Of a stretch of DNA of 40,840 bases, positions 25,134 through 34,117 are shown one piece after another. The notes beneath the pieces are model-generated. The model was not told the origin of the DNA and did not search any database. It saw only the letters and a list, made by a program, of their open reading frames with translations. Position numbers and translations under genes: made by a program. How positions within the stretch are numbered: position 1 is the first letter of the stretch; the number at the start of each line of letters is the position of its first letter. The stretch comes from Flavobacteriales bacterium (lineage in GTDB: Bacteria > Bacteroidota > Bacteroidia > Flavobacteriales_D > JAHECK01), in assembly GCA_030591505.1 (NCBI GenBank), contig JAUVAY010000006.1:1-40840 (forward strand), written 5' to 3'.

Positions 25134-27101
25134 ATGAAAAGTGGTTTTTTTAAAACGATAGCATTCCTTATTTCAAGCGTTCTTGTTGTAAGTGTTTTAG
25201 TAGCATTTAATGGCTATGATGAAGGTGTTTACGAGGATTATAGTTATCATTCTGTTGGTGAATTGATCACCTTTGCTGATATACAAGACCTTCCTATAGA
25301 AACGAATACGCTATTTAGCGGATCTGGTAATTGTGTTTTATGCCACGGTGATCCAAATCAGTTTCCTTCAAGTACAGCGAATACTGATAATTCTGGGAAT
25401 GATATTTCTCCTGTATCATTATGGAGGGCGACCATGATGGCTAATGCAGCTATAGATCCATTTTGGAGAGCAAAAGTAAAACATGAGGTGATTGAAAACC
25501 CTAGTCTTGAAGATGAGATAGAAACACTATGTGTAACCTGTCACGCCCCCAATGGTCATTTCGATGCCATGCATAATGGTCTCACAACCTATACTATTGA
25601 TGACCTTATTCTTGACCCTATGGGATTAGATGGTGTATCATGTACTTCATGTCATACTATGGCAGATGAAGATATGGGAATTACCTTTTCTGGAGACATC
25701 ACTTATGAAACAGATCACAGTGCTTATGGTCAATACACTAGTCCATTTTCGAATTCGATGTTCAACTTTACCGGTTTTACTCCTTATTATGGTTCACATA
25801 TTTCAAGTTCAGAAGCGTGTGGTAAATGTCATTCTTTAATTACAGAAACGATCAATGATGCGGGTGAGATCACAGAGAATAGTTTTGTTGAACAAGCAGT
25901 TTATCATGAATGGTTAAATTCTACTTATGCTTCAGAAGTGGCTACAACTACTTGTATTGACTGCCATATGCCAACTATGGATGAAGGTGTGATCGTTTCT
26001 CCAATGCCTCCTTTCTTGACGGAGAGGTCGTCCTTTGCTAAACATGACCTGGTAGGTGGAAACGTGTTTATGTTAAACTTATTAAAAGATAATATCACTG
26101 AATTGGATGTGAATGCCACTGCTGCACAATTTGATGAGGTGATTGAAAAAACAAATTACATGCTTCAGAGCGAAGCTTTGCTTCTAATCATTGACATGTT
26201 GAGTATAGAAAACGACTCTGCCTTATTTGAAGTAAGCTTAGAGAATTTAAGTGGGCATAAGTTGCCTTCTGGTTATCCATCACGTAAAATGATGATTGAG
26301 TTTACCGCCTATACACCCTTTGGTGATACTATTTTTCATAGTGGAGGGATAAATCCTGAAGGAAGAATAATTGGAGAATTAGATGATGAATACGAAATAC
26401 ATTACAACACTATTACACAAGAAGATCAGGTTCAGATCTATGAGTATGTTATGGGTAATGAGGCAGGAGAACTAACCACTATCTTAACAAGAGCATACAG
26501 CCCTCTAAAAGATAATAGGATACCACCTGCGGGTTTTACAACAGGGCATATGGCTTATGATACAGTTCAAATAGTTGGAGATGCTAGTGTTGATCCCAAC
26601 TTTAACATTGAGAATGAAGAGGAAGGAAGCGCAAAAGATCTTGTTTATTATCACGTGCCGCTTGGAGAATTGGCTTCTGAATTGATCATTAATGTAAAAA
26701 TTCATTACATATCTGTGCCGAGAAAATGGTTAGATGAATTATTTTCAAATGATGCGACTGAGATAAATGATTTTGAGACGATGTATAATGCAATGGATAT
26801 TGAATCTGTTATTATGCAAGAAGAAGAATTACTTGTAACGGTGAGTTCAATAAAAGAAATAGAGCTTAGTTCGGTTCAAATTTATCCTAACCCAAGCAAT
26901 AGTGAAGTGAATGTGATTACAGGAAGTAATGAGATCACTGAATTTACTTTGTTTGATTCGCAAGGAAGAGAAATTAAGCTAGATTATAATCTTGGCAGTA
27001 GAAGCAATAAAATCACTTTACCTGAAGCTGCCGGAAAGTACTATTTGAAAATTCATTTTTCTGATGGTTTTATCGAAACAAAGACGATAATTAAATTGTG
27101 A
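25134..27101 (+). CDS. Five-heme cytochrome c with T9SS type A sorting domain
   Basis: 655 residues from ATG 25134 (an upstream in-frame TTG at 25107 is rejected). Signal peptide: FFKTIAFLISSVLVVSVLVA. Five covalent heme sites CxxCH: CVLCH (67-71), CVTCH (133-137), CTSCH (170-174), CGKCH (229-233) and CIDCH (274-278). After ~300 residues of cytochrome, residues ~300-570 form a beta-rich domain (SALFEVSLENLSGHKLPSGY). The last ~75 residues are a type A (Por) sorting domain: VQIYPNPSNSEVNV ... TEFTLFDSQGREI ... GKYYLKIHFSDG. Heme is attached in the periplasm and T9SS would then move the protein to the surface. The family resembles cytochrome c554/multiheme nitrite-linked proteins but the enzyme is unknown. 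Surface electron transfer is inferred. Confidence 0.88.
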   Translation: MKSGFFKTIAFLISSVLVVSVLVAFNGYDEGVYEDYSYHSVGELITFADIQDLPIETNTLFSGSGNCVLCHGDPNQFPSSTANTDNSGNDISPVSLWRATMMANAAIDPFWRAKVKHEVIENPSLEDEIETLCVTCHAPNGHFDAMHNGLTTYTIDDLILDPMGLDGVSCTSCHTMADEDMGITFSGDITYETDHSAYGQYTSPFSNSMFNFTGFTPYYGSHISSSEACGKCHSLITETINDAGEITENSFVEQAVYHEWLNSTYASEVATTTCIDCHMPTMDEGVIVSPMPPFLTERSSFAKHDLVGGNVFMLNLLKDNITELDVNATAAQFDEVIEKTNYMLQSEALLLIIDMLSIENDSALFEVSLENLSGHKLPSGYPSRKMMIEFTAYTPFGDTIFHSGGINPEGRIIGELDDEYEIHYNTITQEDQVQIYEYVMGNEAGELTTILTRAYSPLKDNRIPPAGFTTGHMAYDTVQIVGDASVDPNFNIENEEEGSAKDLVYYHVPLGELASELIINVKIHYISVPRKWLDELFSNDATEINDFETMYNAMDIESVIMQEEELLVTVSSIKEIELSSVQIYPNPSNSEVNVITGSNEITEFTLFDSQGREIKLDYNLGSRSNKITLPEAAGKYYLKIHFSDGFIETKTIIKL

Positions 27102-27112
27102 TAAAGTTCGCA

Positions 27113-27141
27113 TTGGGTATAGCTATTCGAATTTATCTTTG
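27113..27141 (+). promoter_or_regulatory. Bacteroidota promoter of the NifX-like gene
   Basis: TTG (27113-27115), 18 bases, then TATCTTTG (27134-27141): a good TTG-N19-TAnnTTTG match. The gene starts 26 bases after the -7 box, so it has its own promoter despite the cytochrome gene just upstream. Confidence 0.6.
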
Positions 27142-27167
27142 TGAAATATTATAAATAAATTAGAAAC

Positions 27168-27539
27168 ATGAAAATTGCAGTAACATATCAAAACGGAAGA
27201 ACCATTAGCGGCCATGGTGGTCGTTGTAATAGGTTTAAAGTATATACGATTAAGGATAATAAAATAGATACTAATACAGATCTGGAATTCAATAAGGACA
27301 TTGTATTTCACAATGTGTTTCACGATAGAGTGATCCCATTTAATGAACATCCTTTAAGTGATATTGATGTATTAATTACAGGATCAATGGGCAGTGGATT
27401 TGTTATGAAAATGGCTCAAAATGGAATTAAAGCTGTTGCAACTCCTGAGCGTGATTCCGATTTAGCAGCTGTCAATTTCCTGAATGGAACATTGGAAGAA
27501 TCAGCACCGGATGATCATCATCACCACCACCATCATTAG
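27168..27539 (+). CDS. NifX/NafY (NifB/Fe-Mo cofactor)-like protein with natural His tail
   Basis: 123 residues. The domain resembles the dinitrogenase iron-molybdenum cofactor biosynthesis family: MKIAVTYQNGRTISGHGGRC at the start, VFHNVFHDRVIP, DIDVLITGSMGSGFV and AVATPERDSDLAAVNFLNGTL. The C-terminus is acidic (ESAPDD) and then seven histidines end the protein (codons 27516-27536). Proteins of this family bind small metal clusters or metal ions; no nitrogenase gene is in the window, so a role in nitrogen fixation should not be assumed. The tail may store or sense Ni, Zn, Co or Cu. Own promoter; a bidirectional terminator follows. Confidence 0.9.
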   Translation: MKIAVTYQNGRTISGHGGRCNRFKVYTIKDNKIDTNTDLEFNKDIVFHNVFHDRVIPFNEHPLSDIDVLITGSMGSGFVMKMAQNGIKAVATPERDSDLAAVNFLNGTLEESAPDDHHHHHHH

Positions 27540-27614
27540 GCCGGATCTCTATATTTTCTGAATGAAAAAAAGAAAGGAAAGAACAGCCTTTTGAGCTAAA
27601 ATAATTTTAGTAAA

Positions 27615-27647
27615 AAACCCGGTAGATATTTATCTGCCGGGTTTTTG
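27615..27647. terminator. Bidirectional terminator between NifX-like and M16 genes
   Basis: 12-bp stem aaacccggtaga / tctgccgggttt (27615-27626, 27633-27644) with one G-U wobble and a 6-base loop. Preceded by As and followed by Ts, so it can serve both convergent transcripts. Confidence 0.92.
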
Positions 27648-27663
27648 CTTTTATATCTTTTCT

Positions 27664-29220
27664 TTAATCAATAAATGGTTCATCACTACTTATTATTTCA
27701 ACCGACTTAACATTCAATTGATAGCTTTCTACTTCTTTATCTTCATCGAGAACATCTTGAGGTAATTCTGCTTTTAATTGGTCAGCATAACTCATTTCAG
27801 AAGTTTTATTCTCTCTGAAGCTTTCGGCAAGTGCCTGCGATTCACTATCATCTGTTATGATGACAATGTCCATATTTTGAGTTTGGAAGTATTTTCTAAT
27901 AGCTTCATTAACCTGATCAAGTGTTGTGTTTTCGAGAAGCTTATCCAATTCAGCAATATAGTTTTCTCTTCCAAAAAATTGTGAATCCATTAGGAAACCT
28001 AACTCTTTATCGGGTGTTTGGATATACAACTTGATATAACTTCGCAAAAACTGTTTTGTCTTTTCGAATTCGTCAGGATCCATTCCATTTTCTACCAAAA
28101 GGTCTATTTCTCTAATGGCCATTCGCAATGCAAAATGAGCATGTCCAATGGTAATATCAGCTAATTCAGGGTATTGTTCTTTAAGTTGATCAGCTATTTG
28201 AACAGGGCGGATCCAAATTGCAAAGTAATTGCTTGATCGTGGAACCCCGGTAGTAGGTAATTGATTCCTTCCACCGTTGTTATACCATTCGATGTAGGAG
28301 TAATCCCCATAATTCATCGATCTTATCTTTCTGATCTTATAATACAAACGGCTATAGGCTTTTCTGTGTTCACCCATCCATGAATTGGCGATCATTAATG
28401 CGGCAAAATCATCATCAGCTCGCGTAATATCGATAGGATAACCAGTAAATATTGCTGATCCCAGTGCTTCTTTTTTCTCAATGATCTTGATATTTATACC
28501 ATCAGGCATTTCAACAGCCTTCATTCTTGGTATAACTGCCTCATTTGAAGATAATGTTGAAAGGTCATTTTTTAAATTATCAACAAACTCATCAGAAAAA
28601 TCTCCTGAAACACCAATACTCACATTGTTTTTTGTAAAGAAATTCACATAGTGTTCTTTAACATCATCCAGACTGATAGATGTAACTCCTTCAACAGTTC
28701 CAACAACCATATGAGAATACGGAGTGCCCTCAAAGAGCATTTCTTCCAATGCTTTTTTCGAAAATTCTTCATCAGATGAAGCCCTGATCACTTGAGTTAA
28801 ATAGTTTAATGTATTTGATTTCACCCGATTAAAATCAGATTCTTCAAAAGTAGGAGTGAGGATTAATCCTTTTAAAACGGGATAGAATTCATCAACAAAA
28901 TCCTTAGGAAATGCAAAAGTTAGAGTGCTTACCTCTTTGTCAGTATTAGAATAATAATAGGCCGCCATAGGGTAGGTCATTTCATTGATTTCCGACTTAG
29001 TAAAGGTGCTTGTACCACCTTCCATCATTAGTGATGCCGTAAGGTCAGTAATCCCTTCTTTTCCTATTGGATCTACAATTGATCCATTTTGAAATCGCAC
29101 CTTGACTACAATTTTAGGGGAGCCTGTTTTTTTGAGTTTAACCACATTTATTTGTGAGTAAACAGTACTTGATAGAATGATTCCTGCAAGTAGCAGAATT
29201 ATTTTGTTTAAAGTCTTCAT
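27664..29220 (-). CDS. M16 peptidase homologue, catalytically inactive subunit
   Basis: 518 residues with a signal peptide (TLNKIILLLAGIILSSTVYS). M16 fold throughout, but the zinc motif HxxEH is absent: the aligned part reads GITDLTASLMMEGG. The C-terminal half keeps the substrate-binding Arg/Tyr pair (YSRLYYKIRKIRSMNYGDY). Such proteins pair with an active M16 subunit to close the chamber, as in mitochondrial processing peptidase alpha or PqqL/YmxG-type dimers. The start overlaps the stop of the active-subunit gene by one base (TAATG), so both are made together. Not a pseudogene; the frame is intact over the normal length. Envelope location. Confidence 0.9.
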   Translation of the reverse strand: MKTLNKIILLLAGIILSSTVYSQINVVKLKKTGSPKIVVKVRFQNGSIVDPIGKEGITDLTASLMMEGGTSTFTKSEINEMTYPMAAYYYSNTDKEVSTLTFAFPKDFVDEFYPVLKGLILTPTFEESDFNRVKSNTLNYLTQVIRASSDEEFSKKALEEMLFEGTPYSHMVVGTVEGVTSISLDDVKEHYVNFFTKNNVSIGVSGDFSDEFVDNLKNDLSTLSSNEAVIPRMKAVEMPDGINIKIIEKKEALGSAIFTGYPIDITRADDDFAALMIANSWMGEHRKAYSRLYYKIRKIRSMNYGDYSYIEWYNNGGRNQLPTTGVPRSSNYFAIWIRPVQIADQLKEQYPELADITIGHAHFALRMAIREIDLLVENGMDPDEFEKTKQFLRSYIKLYIQTPDKELGFLMDSQFFGRENYIAELDKLLENTTLDQVNEAIRKYFQTQNMDIVIITDDSESQALAESFRENKTSEMSYADQLKAELPQDVLDEDKEVESYQLNVKSVEIISSDEPFID

Positions 29221-30587
29221 TAGTTGATCCCTCCTTCTTTTTGTGATGAGATTGTTGAAATAGTAAGGTGTGATGGGACAAAGTATTTCTGAGCTGCATG
29301 CATGATGTCTTCAGCAGTCACTTTATCATAAGAGTTATAAATATTATTAAGCGATTCCGGTTCACCGGAAACCCATATAAAAAAAGCAAGGTTTCCTGCA
29401 ATTGATGAAGGACTATCCATATTCATAGCAGCGCTATATTTAAGTTTTGACTTTGTTTCTTCAAGTAGAGTTTCGTCTACGGCTTGTGTCTTAACCTGTT
29501 CAAGCGCTTTGTCAACCTCATTTTTCACATATTGCATATCTTCCTCATTAACTACAGAGGAAGAAATAGAGTAGAGATAAGGATCACGTGTAAAAAAGAA
29601 TCCACCGGAAATATATCTCACCTTTTGTTCGTCGATAACGAGTTTTTTATATAGGTCTGATCGTTCTGAAAACACAATGGTTGATAGCACATCCAATGCA
29701 GCAACATCCATTGATTGATCATCAAAAGCTGGGCTACTATAATTTAATTCAAGATAAGGAGGGAAGCCTGGAAACTCAACATGAGCATAACGCGTTTCTT
29801 TTTGTTCTGGTTCTATTGGAATATCAGATTTGAAATCTCCTTTTTCCCACATTCCAAAATATTTTTGAGCTAGAGAATATACATCATCAAATTTCACATC
29901 TCCTACTACGAGTATAGTGGCGTATTCAGGACGGTAAAATTGGTCGAAAAATTTTAGTGAATATTCATACTGATTTGGCATGTCAACAACATCATCCCAA
30001 TACCCCATAGTAGTATGACCATAAGTATGTTCTGTGAAGGCTACTTCAGCTGTTTTCTCACCTAGTTTAGCGTAAGGACTAGCATTGTTTTTAGTGTATT
30101 CACCTTTTACAGCACCTGCTTCTGTTTTAAAATCATGAACGGAATAGTTAAGATTCATAAATCGATCCGCTTCTACTTCAAACATTTTGTCAAGCATCTT
30201 AGCATTTCCTGTCATATGGTAAACAGTACGGTCTAACCAAGTATTTGCATTTGCAGCAGCACCGATCGATTTTAGCACTTCACTGTATTCATCGCTCGAA
30301 TAATTGTCCGTTCCTCTGAACATCATATGTTCAAAAAAGTGAGCGAAACCGGTTTTCCCCGCTTCTACTTCATCTCTGGCTCCTACTCGCATAACAATTT
30401 GAAAGGCGGCAAGTCCCGGACTGGGATATTCGACCACAACAACATTTAATCCGTTATCCAAGGTTTTCTGCTGGATAGGATAAGGCAAAATATTTTCAGA
30501 ATCGGCATTATCGTTAGTCGGTTCTGTGGGATTGGACCAAGCTGCCAGAATAAGCAGGAGTAGCAAACCACTAATGTGTTTTAACAT
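29220..30587 (-). CDS. M16 family zinc metallopeptidase, active subunit
   Basis: 455 residues with a signal peptide (HISGLLLLLILAAWS, cleavage near residue 18). Inverted zinc motif HFFEH at 83-87 (His83, catalytic Glu86, His87) and third ligand Glu163 in KGEYTKN, at the family's usual 76-residue spacing after His87. Second M16 half: DVLSTIVFSERSDLYKKLV with the conserved RY pair (KVRYI). A periplasmic or outer-membrane-side endopeptidase that degrades peptides or processes exported proteins; the inactive partner is encoded immediately downstream. A TAnnTTTG box (30634-30641, minus strand) lies about 50 bases upstream. Confidence 0.95.
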   Translation of the reverse strand: MLKHISGLLLLLILAAWSNPTEPTNDNADSENILPYPIQQKTLDNGLNVVVVEYPSPGLAAFQIVMRVGARDEVEAGKTGFAHFFEHMMFRGTDNYSSDEYSEVLKSIGAAANANTWLDRTVYHMTGNAKMLDKMFEVEADRFMNLNYSVHDFKTEAGAVKGEYTKNNASPYAKLGEKTAEVAFTEHTYGHTTMGYWDDVVDMPNQYEYSLKFFDQFYRPEYATILVVGDVKFDDVYSLAQKYFGMWEKGDFKSDIPIEPEQKETRYAHVEFPGFPPYLELNYSSPAFDDQSMDVAALDVLSTIVFSERSDLYKKLVIDEQKVRYISGGFFFTRDPYLYSISSSVVNEEDMQYVKNEVDKALEQVKTQAVDETLLEETKSKLKYSAAMNMDSPSSIAGNLAFFIWVSGEPESLNNIYNSYDKVTAEDIMHAAQKYFVPSHLTISTISSQKEGGIN

Positions 30588-30633
30588 AGTATTTAATTTA
30601 AAATGTATAATTAATATTTGTTTAGCTTGTCTT

Positions 30634-30641
30634 CAAAGCTA
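30634..30641 (-). promoter_or_regulatory. Probable -7 box of the M16 pair
   Basis: On the minus strand TAGCTTTG matches TAnnTTTG exactly, about 47 bases before the M16 active-subunit ATG. The -33 element is not clear. Confidence 0.4.
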
Positions 30642-30732
30642 TTATTTTTTGTAAAATAATTTGATAGAAATTCATTTAAAACAGGTGTGAGCTGATTTAT
30701 CAGACTTATTTAAAAAAAAGCGTACGATACGA

Positions 30733-32193
30733 CTACACCATTTCCAAGCTTTCTTCTTCCTTATCTTTTGTTTTACCCATTAAAAAATCATGAATAGAAG
30801 CTGCTGCAATTTTAGCTTGTCCCATAGCCAATATCACTGTGGAACCGCCTGTTATTGCATCACCACCTGCAAAAACACCTTTTTTGCTGGTTTCGCATGT
30901 TTCTCCATCTACAGTGATCACACCCCAATCATTAATTTTTATTTCTCGATCGGTGGCCGGTAGGATAGGATTAACACTACATCCTAAAGACATTACAACA
31001 GTATCACATTCATCTGTGAAGAATTTTCCTGTTGCAACAGGTATTCTTCTTCCGGAATCGTCTGGTTCAGAAAGTTCCATGATCTCACATTTGATATGGG
31101 TAATGAAATTATCCTCATTCGTGATGAATTCAACAGGATTGGATAACCATTTCCAATTGATCATTTCTTGCTGAGCATGTTTTAACTCTTCTGATCTTGC
31201 CGGAGCTTCTTCTATAGATCTTCGGTAATAACACGTAACATCGGCTCCCAAGCGTTTTGCAGTTCGCATAGAGTCCATCGCAGTATTTCCTGCTCCAATC
31301 ACGGCAACTTTTTTACCTTGATAAAGTGGGGTAGCGAATTCAGGAAACTTATCTGCTTCCATAAGATAGATTCGAGTGAGGTATTCATTTGCTGAATACA
31401 CCCCATTTGCATTTGCTCCTGGAACATCCAGAAGTCTAGGTAAGCCGGCACCTGTACCAATGAAAGCTGCATCAAAGCCCTCTTCACCAAGAAGGTCATC
31501 AAGGGAGAGGATCTTACCTATGATCATATTATAAACGAACTCAACGCCTATATTTTCCAGGAATTTGATGTCTTCATCAATTATATCAATAGGCAATCTG
31601 AAACGTGGAATTCCATAGATCAATACACCTCCTGCACGATGGAACGCTTCAAATACTACCACTTGGTGCCCTCTTATTCTGAGTTCATAGGCTGCTGATA
31701 ACCCGGCGGGACCTGAACCAACAATGGCTATTTTTTTTCCAGTATCTTCTGGAATATCAGGATATTCAAGTGTTTTATATTTTCGTTCATAATCAGCTGC
31801 ATACCTTTCTAAGTCACCTATACCAACAGGAAGGTTTCTTCGTCCAACTACACATACAGCCTGACATTGTTTATCTTGTGGACAAACACGTCCGCATGCA
31901 GCGGGTAGGAAATTTGTTTCTCTGATCTTTTTTGCCGCATCAGCTGGCTTACCTTGCTCGATCAATCGGATAAAAGCAGGAATGTCAATTCCAACGGGGC
32001 AGGCTTTAATACACTCCGGTTTACGGCACTGTAAGCAACGACTCGCTTCCATTACGGCTTGTTCGTGATTATAACCAATAGGAACCTCATCAAAACTACA
32101 TACGCGTTCTTCTGCTTCCATTAGTATCATCTCCTGATGCGGGAGATTCATTCGCTCTTTATTAGTCAAGTTTAATGTTCTTTTCTCTCTCAT
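30733..32193 (-). CDS. NfnB-type FeS/FAD oxidoreductase (glutamate synthase small-chain family)
   Basis: 486 residues. Two [4Fe-4S] sites are marked by cysteines 53, 56, 61, 65 (CLQCRKPECIKAC) and 100, 104, 110, 114 (ACGRVCPQDKQCQAVC). Then an FAD site (KKIAIVGSGPAGLSAAYELR, GGVLIYGIPRFRLP) and an NAD(P) site (KKVAVIGAGNTAMDSMRTAKRLG); ends with the GDAITGGSTVILAMGQAK FAD motif. Same layout as GltD and as NfnB, the large subunit of the NADH-dependent ferredoxin:NADP oxidoreductase. The adjacent NfnA-like gene, ten bases upstream, favours NfnB over GltD; no gltB is present. Would interconvert NADPH, ferredoxin and NADH by flavin bifurcation. The annotation 'sulfide dehydrogenase' is an older alternative. 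Confidence 0.93.
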   Translation of the reverse strand: MREKRTLNLTNKERMNLPHQEMILMEAEERVCSFDEVPIGYNHEQAVMEASRCLQCRKPECIKACPVGIDIPAFIRLIEQGKPADAAKKIRETNFLPAACGRVCPQDKQCQAVCVVGRRNLPVGIGDLERYAADYERKYKTLEYPDIPEDTGKKIAIVGSGPAGLSAAYELRIRGHQVVVFEAFHRAGGVLIYGIPRFRLPIDIIDEDIKFLENIGVEFVYNMIIGKILSLDDLLGEEGFDAAFIGTGAGLPRLLDVPGANANGVYSANEYLTRIYLMEADKFPEFATPLYQGKKVAVIGAGNTAMDSMRTAKRLGADVTCYYRRSIEEAPARSEELKHAQQEMINWKWLSNPVEFITNEDNFITHIKCEIMELSEPDDSGRRIPVATGKFFTDECDTVVMSLGCSVNPILPATDREIKINDWGVITVDGETCETSKKGVFAGGDAITGGSTVILAMGQAKIAAASIHDFLMGKTKDKEEESLEMV

Positions 32194-32203
32194 AATATCC
32201 AGC

Positions 32204-33841
32204 TTATATTTCTAGTGCTTCAAATGCTCTTTTCTCTTCATTGACAAACATTTTTTGCCTTTTTACTAACTCTCCAAAATCAACTTTATGACCATTAAAA
32301 TCAGGCCCGTCTATACAAGCGAATTTCACTTTTCCACCAATAGTAACTCTACATGCACCACACATTCCTGTTCCATCTACCATAATTGCATTGAGAGATA
32401 CGTAAGTTTCTATTTTCTTTTCACGCGTCATATTACTCACTGCTTCCATCATTGGAACAGGGCCAATTGCGAGAACATGTTCAACAGTTTCTCTATTCAT
32501 GATCTCTTCTAGAGCAGTCGTTACGAAACCGGTCATTCCCTCCGAACCATCATTTGTTGTTATAATAACTTCATCGCAGGCACTTTTTAATTCCTCTACC
32601 ATTAGTAAAAGGTTTTTACTTCTGGCACCAATCACACCGATCACTCTGTTTCCAATAGCTTTTAACTCCCTGGCAGTGGGTATTATGGCACCAACACCAT
32701 ATCCACCTCCAATAACAACACAGGTTCCATTGTACTTTGTAACACGAGAACGTACACCAAGTGGACCCACCATATCAGCGAATTTATTACCGGGTTTCAG
32801 GTTATTTATTTCTGTGGAGGTTTTTCCAACAGAATTAATGATTATTTGAATGCTTCCCTTTTCGGCATCCCATCCACAAACCGAAAGCGGGATTCTTTCA
32901 CTCTGAGTACTGTGCCTTACAATAATAAATTGTCCGGGCTTAATTTTTTTCGCAATAAATGGAGCTTCAACCTCATAATGAAAAGTATTATGACACAATT
33001 CATGTTTGTTTAAAATTAGAAACGACTGTTTGTATCTATCAGCAAGAGTTTTTTTTGGTGTGAATAATTGAATGTAATGTTCAATTTCATGACGAACAAT
33101 AAATTCTCGATCCCAATTATGTTCTCCATCCTTACCTAGCATCGCCGTAAATGAAGAATGTACTTTCCCTTCTTGGTCACGAGTCAAAATTGCCTTTTTA
33201 TGCATTTTGCCCAATGTTTTCACAGCGTTTTGCCTTACCAAGGGTTTTCTATCTCCCAATAGGGAAAAAACAGCATTGAACATCGATTTTCTAACTTTAT
33301 CATCTAGTTTATCCATGGATATATTTAATGATAAAACACCTATGGTTGACAAGGCCATTGCTTTTACATGTGGGCTGTTAGATCGGGTTGAGGCAATAAG
33401 TTTAGGTGCTGCTTTTGAAACTTCAGGCACTGTAAATGATGCAAGGGCCTGTATAATGTTGATTATTGCAAAATCATCTCCGTCATGCTCCTCCCAAGCT
33501 GCTAAAATTGCTTCAATACCCTTGACCTCACTGAAAGAAATACATTTTCCTAAATATGCTGCTGATTCAGAGTCAGCATTAATTAATTCTTCTATTAAGA
33601 AGGGCAATACATCTATACCGAAGTTCCCAATTAGCTTCTCCGTTCTTATGATTAACCTTTCCAGATCATTAGTGTCCCCAAAGTCATGATGATAGAAAAT
33701 AGCAGTTAAGGCTTCGGTAAGAAGTATTTTTTCTTCCTGGCTTAGATTTTCTAGTTTAATGATATTATCTAAGGCCTCACATACCAATTCAGTGGTGTCA
33801 AGATTTAGATTACTGATAATTGTATTAATGCGCTCTGTCAT
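32204..33841 (-). CDS. NfnA-like FAD/NAD/2Fe-2S subunit with N-terminal HEAT-like helical domain
   Basis: 545 residues against about 280 for normal NfnA. Residues ~1-255 are helical repeats of HEAT/Armadillo type (VLPFLIEELINAD, GIEAILAAWEE, HVKAMALSTIGVLSL, RKPLVRQNAVKTLGKMHKKA) with no catalytic motif. Residues ~265-545 are NfnA-like: FAD-binding ERIPLSV (315-321), NAD motif VVIGGGYGVGAIIPTARELK (from ~375) and a [2Fe-2S] site in TGMCGACRVT with FACIDGPDF (Cys494, Cys497, Cys509). One uninterrupted frame without frameshift, so a real fusion; HEAT arrays usually bind proteins, so the extra part may dock a partner, sense a state or tether the enzyme to the membrane. Cotranscribed with NfnB. 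Confidence 0.9.
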   Translation of the reverse strand: MTERINTIISNLNLDTTELVCEALDNIIKLENLSQEEKILLTEALTAIFYHHDFGDTNDLERLIIRTEKLIGNFGIDVLPFLIEELINADSESAAYLGKCISFSEVKGIEAILAAWEEHDGDDFAIINIIQALASFTVPEVSKAAPKLIASTRSNSPHVKAMALSTIGVLSLNISMDKLDDKVRKSMFNAVFSLLGDRKPLVRQNAVKTLGKMHKKAILTRDQEGKVHSSFTAMLGKDGEHNWDREFIVRHEIEHYIQLFTPKKTLADRYKQSFLILNKHELCHNTFHYEVEAPFIAKKIKPGQFIIVRHSTQSERIPLSVCGWDAEKGSIQIIINSVGKTSTEINNLKPGNKFADMVGPLGVRSRVTKYNGTCVVIGGGYGVGAIIPTARELKAIGNRVIGVIGARSKNLLLMVEELKSACDEVIITTNDGSEGMTGFVTTALEEIMNRETVEHVLAIGPVPMMEAVSNMTREKKIETYVSLNAIMVDGTGMCGACRVTIGGKVKFACIDGPDFNGHKVDFGELVKRQKMFVNEEKRAFEALEI

Positions 33842-34117
33842 AGCTTGAACATTTTATGTAAAGAAGGGAAGTAATATACTTGAGTCATTAAGAAAATCAC
33901 TTGAAGAAAATTGATAAATAAGATTTCTTAAACTCATGATTTCTAGCTTTTTCATCATGTAGAATTTCCAAATAATAATTGCTAAATACTATGATTTTCA
34001 TCATGTTAAGTGAAGATTTGTGTTTATAGGCTGCTAGTGAATGATTTTATTGAGCACTTATTCCTTACTTTAATACTATAAAACAGTTATTTTTATACCA
34101 AAATAAACCCAGAAGAA

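Noticed and set aside
27516-27536. Cloning His tag artefact
   Set aside because: Mixed histidine codons, native flanks and terminator, no vector-like sequence.
27168-27539. Nitrogen fixation gene
   Set aside because: The fold resembles NifX/NafY but no nif or cofactor gene is near; the family is wider than nitrogenase.
27664-29220. Pseudogene of M16 peptidase
   Set aside because: Lacks the zinc motif but is full length, in frame and overlaps its active partner, which is normal for the non-catalytic subunit.
30733-32193. gltD (glutamate synthase small chain)
   Set aside because: No gltB nearby, and an NfnA-like gene is directly upstream, so NfnB is the better name.
33207-33689. 160-codon frame on the plus strand opposite the HEAT part of NfnA
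   Set aside because: It lies entirely in the antisense of a clear gene, with no family signs or promoter.
33949-34006. Direct repeat ttttcatcatgt in the NfnA/DUF4136 intergenic region
   Set aside because: Twelve bases only, in AT-rich DNA; a similar word also occurs by chance in the DUF4136 gene.
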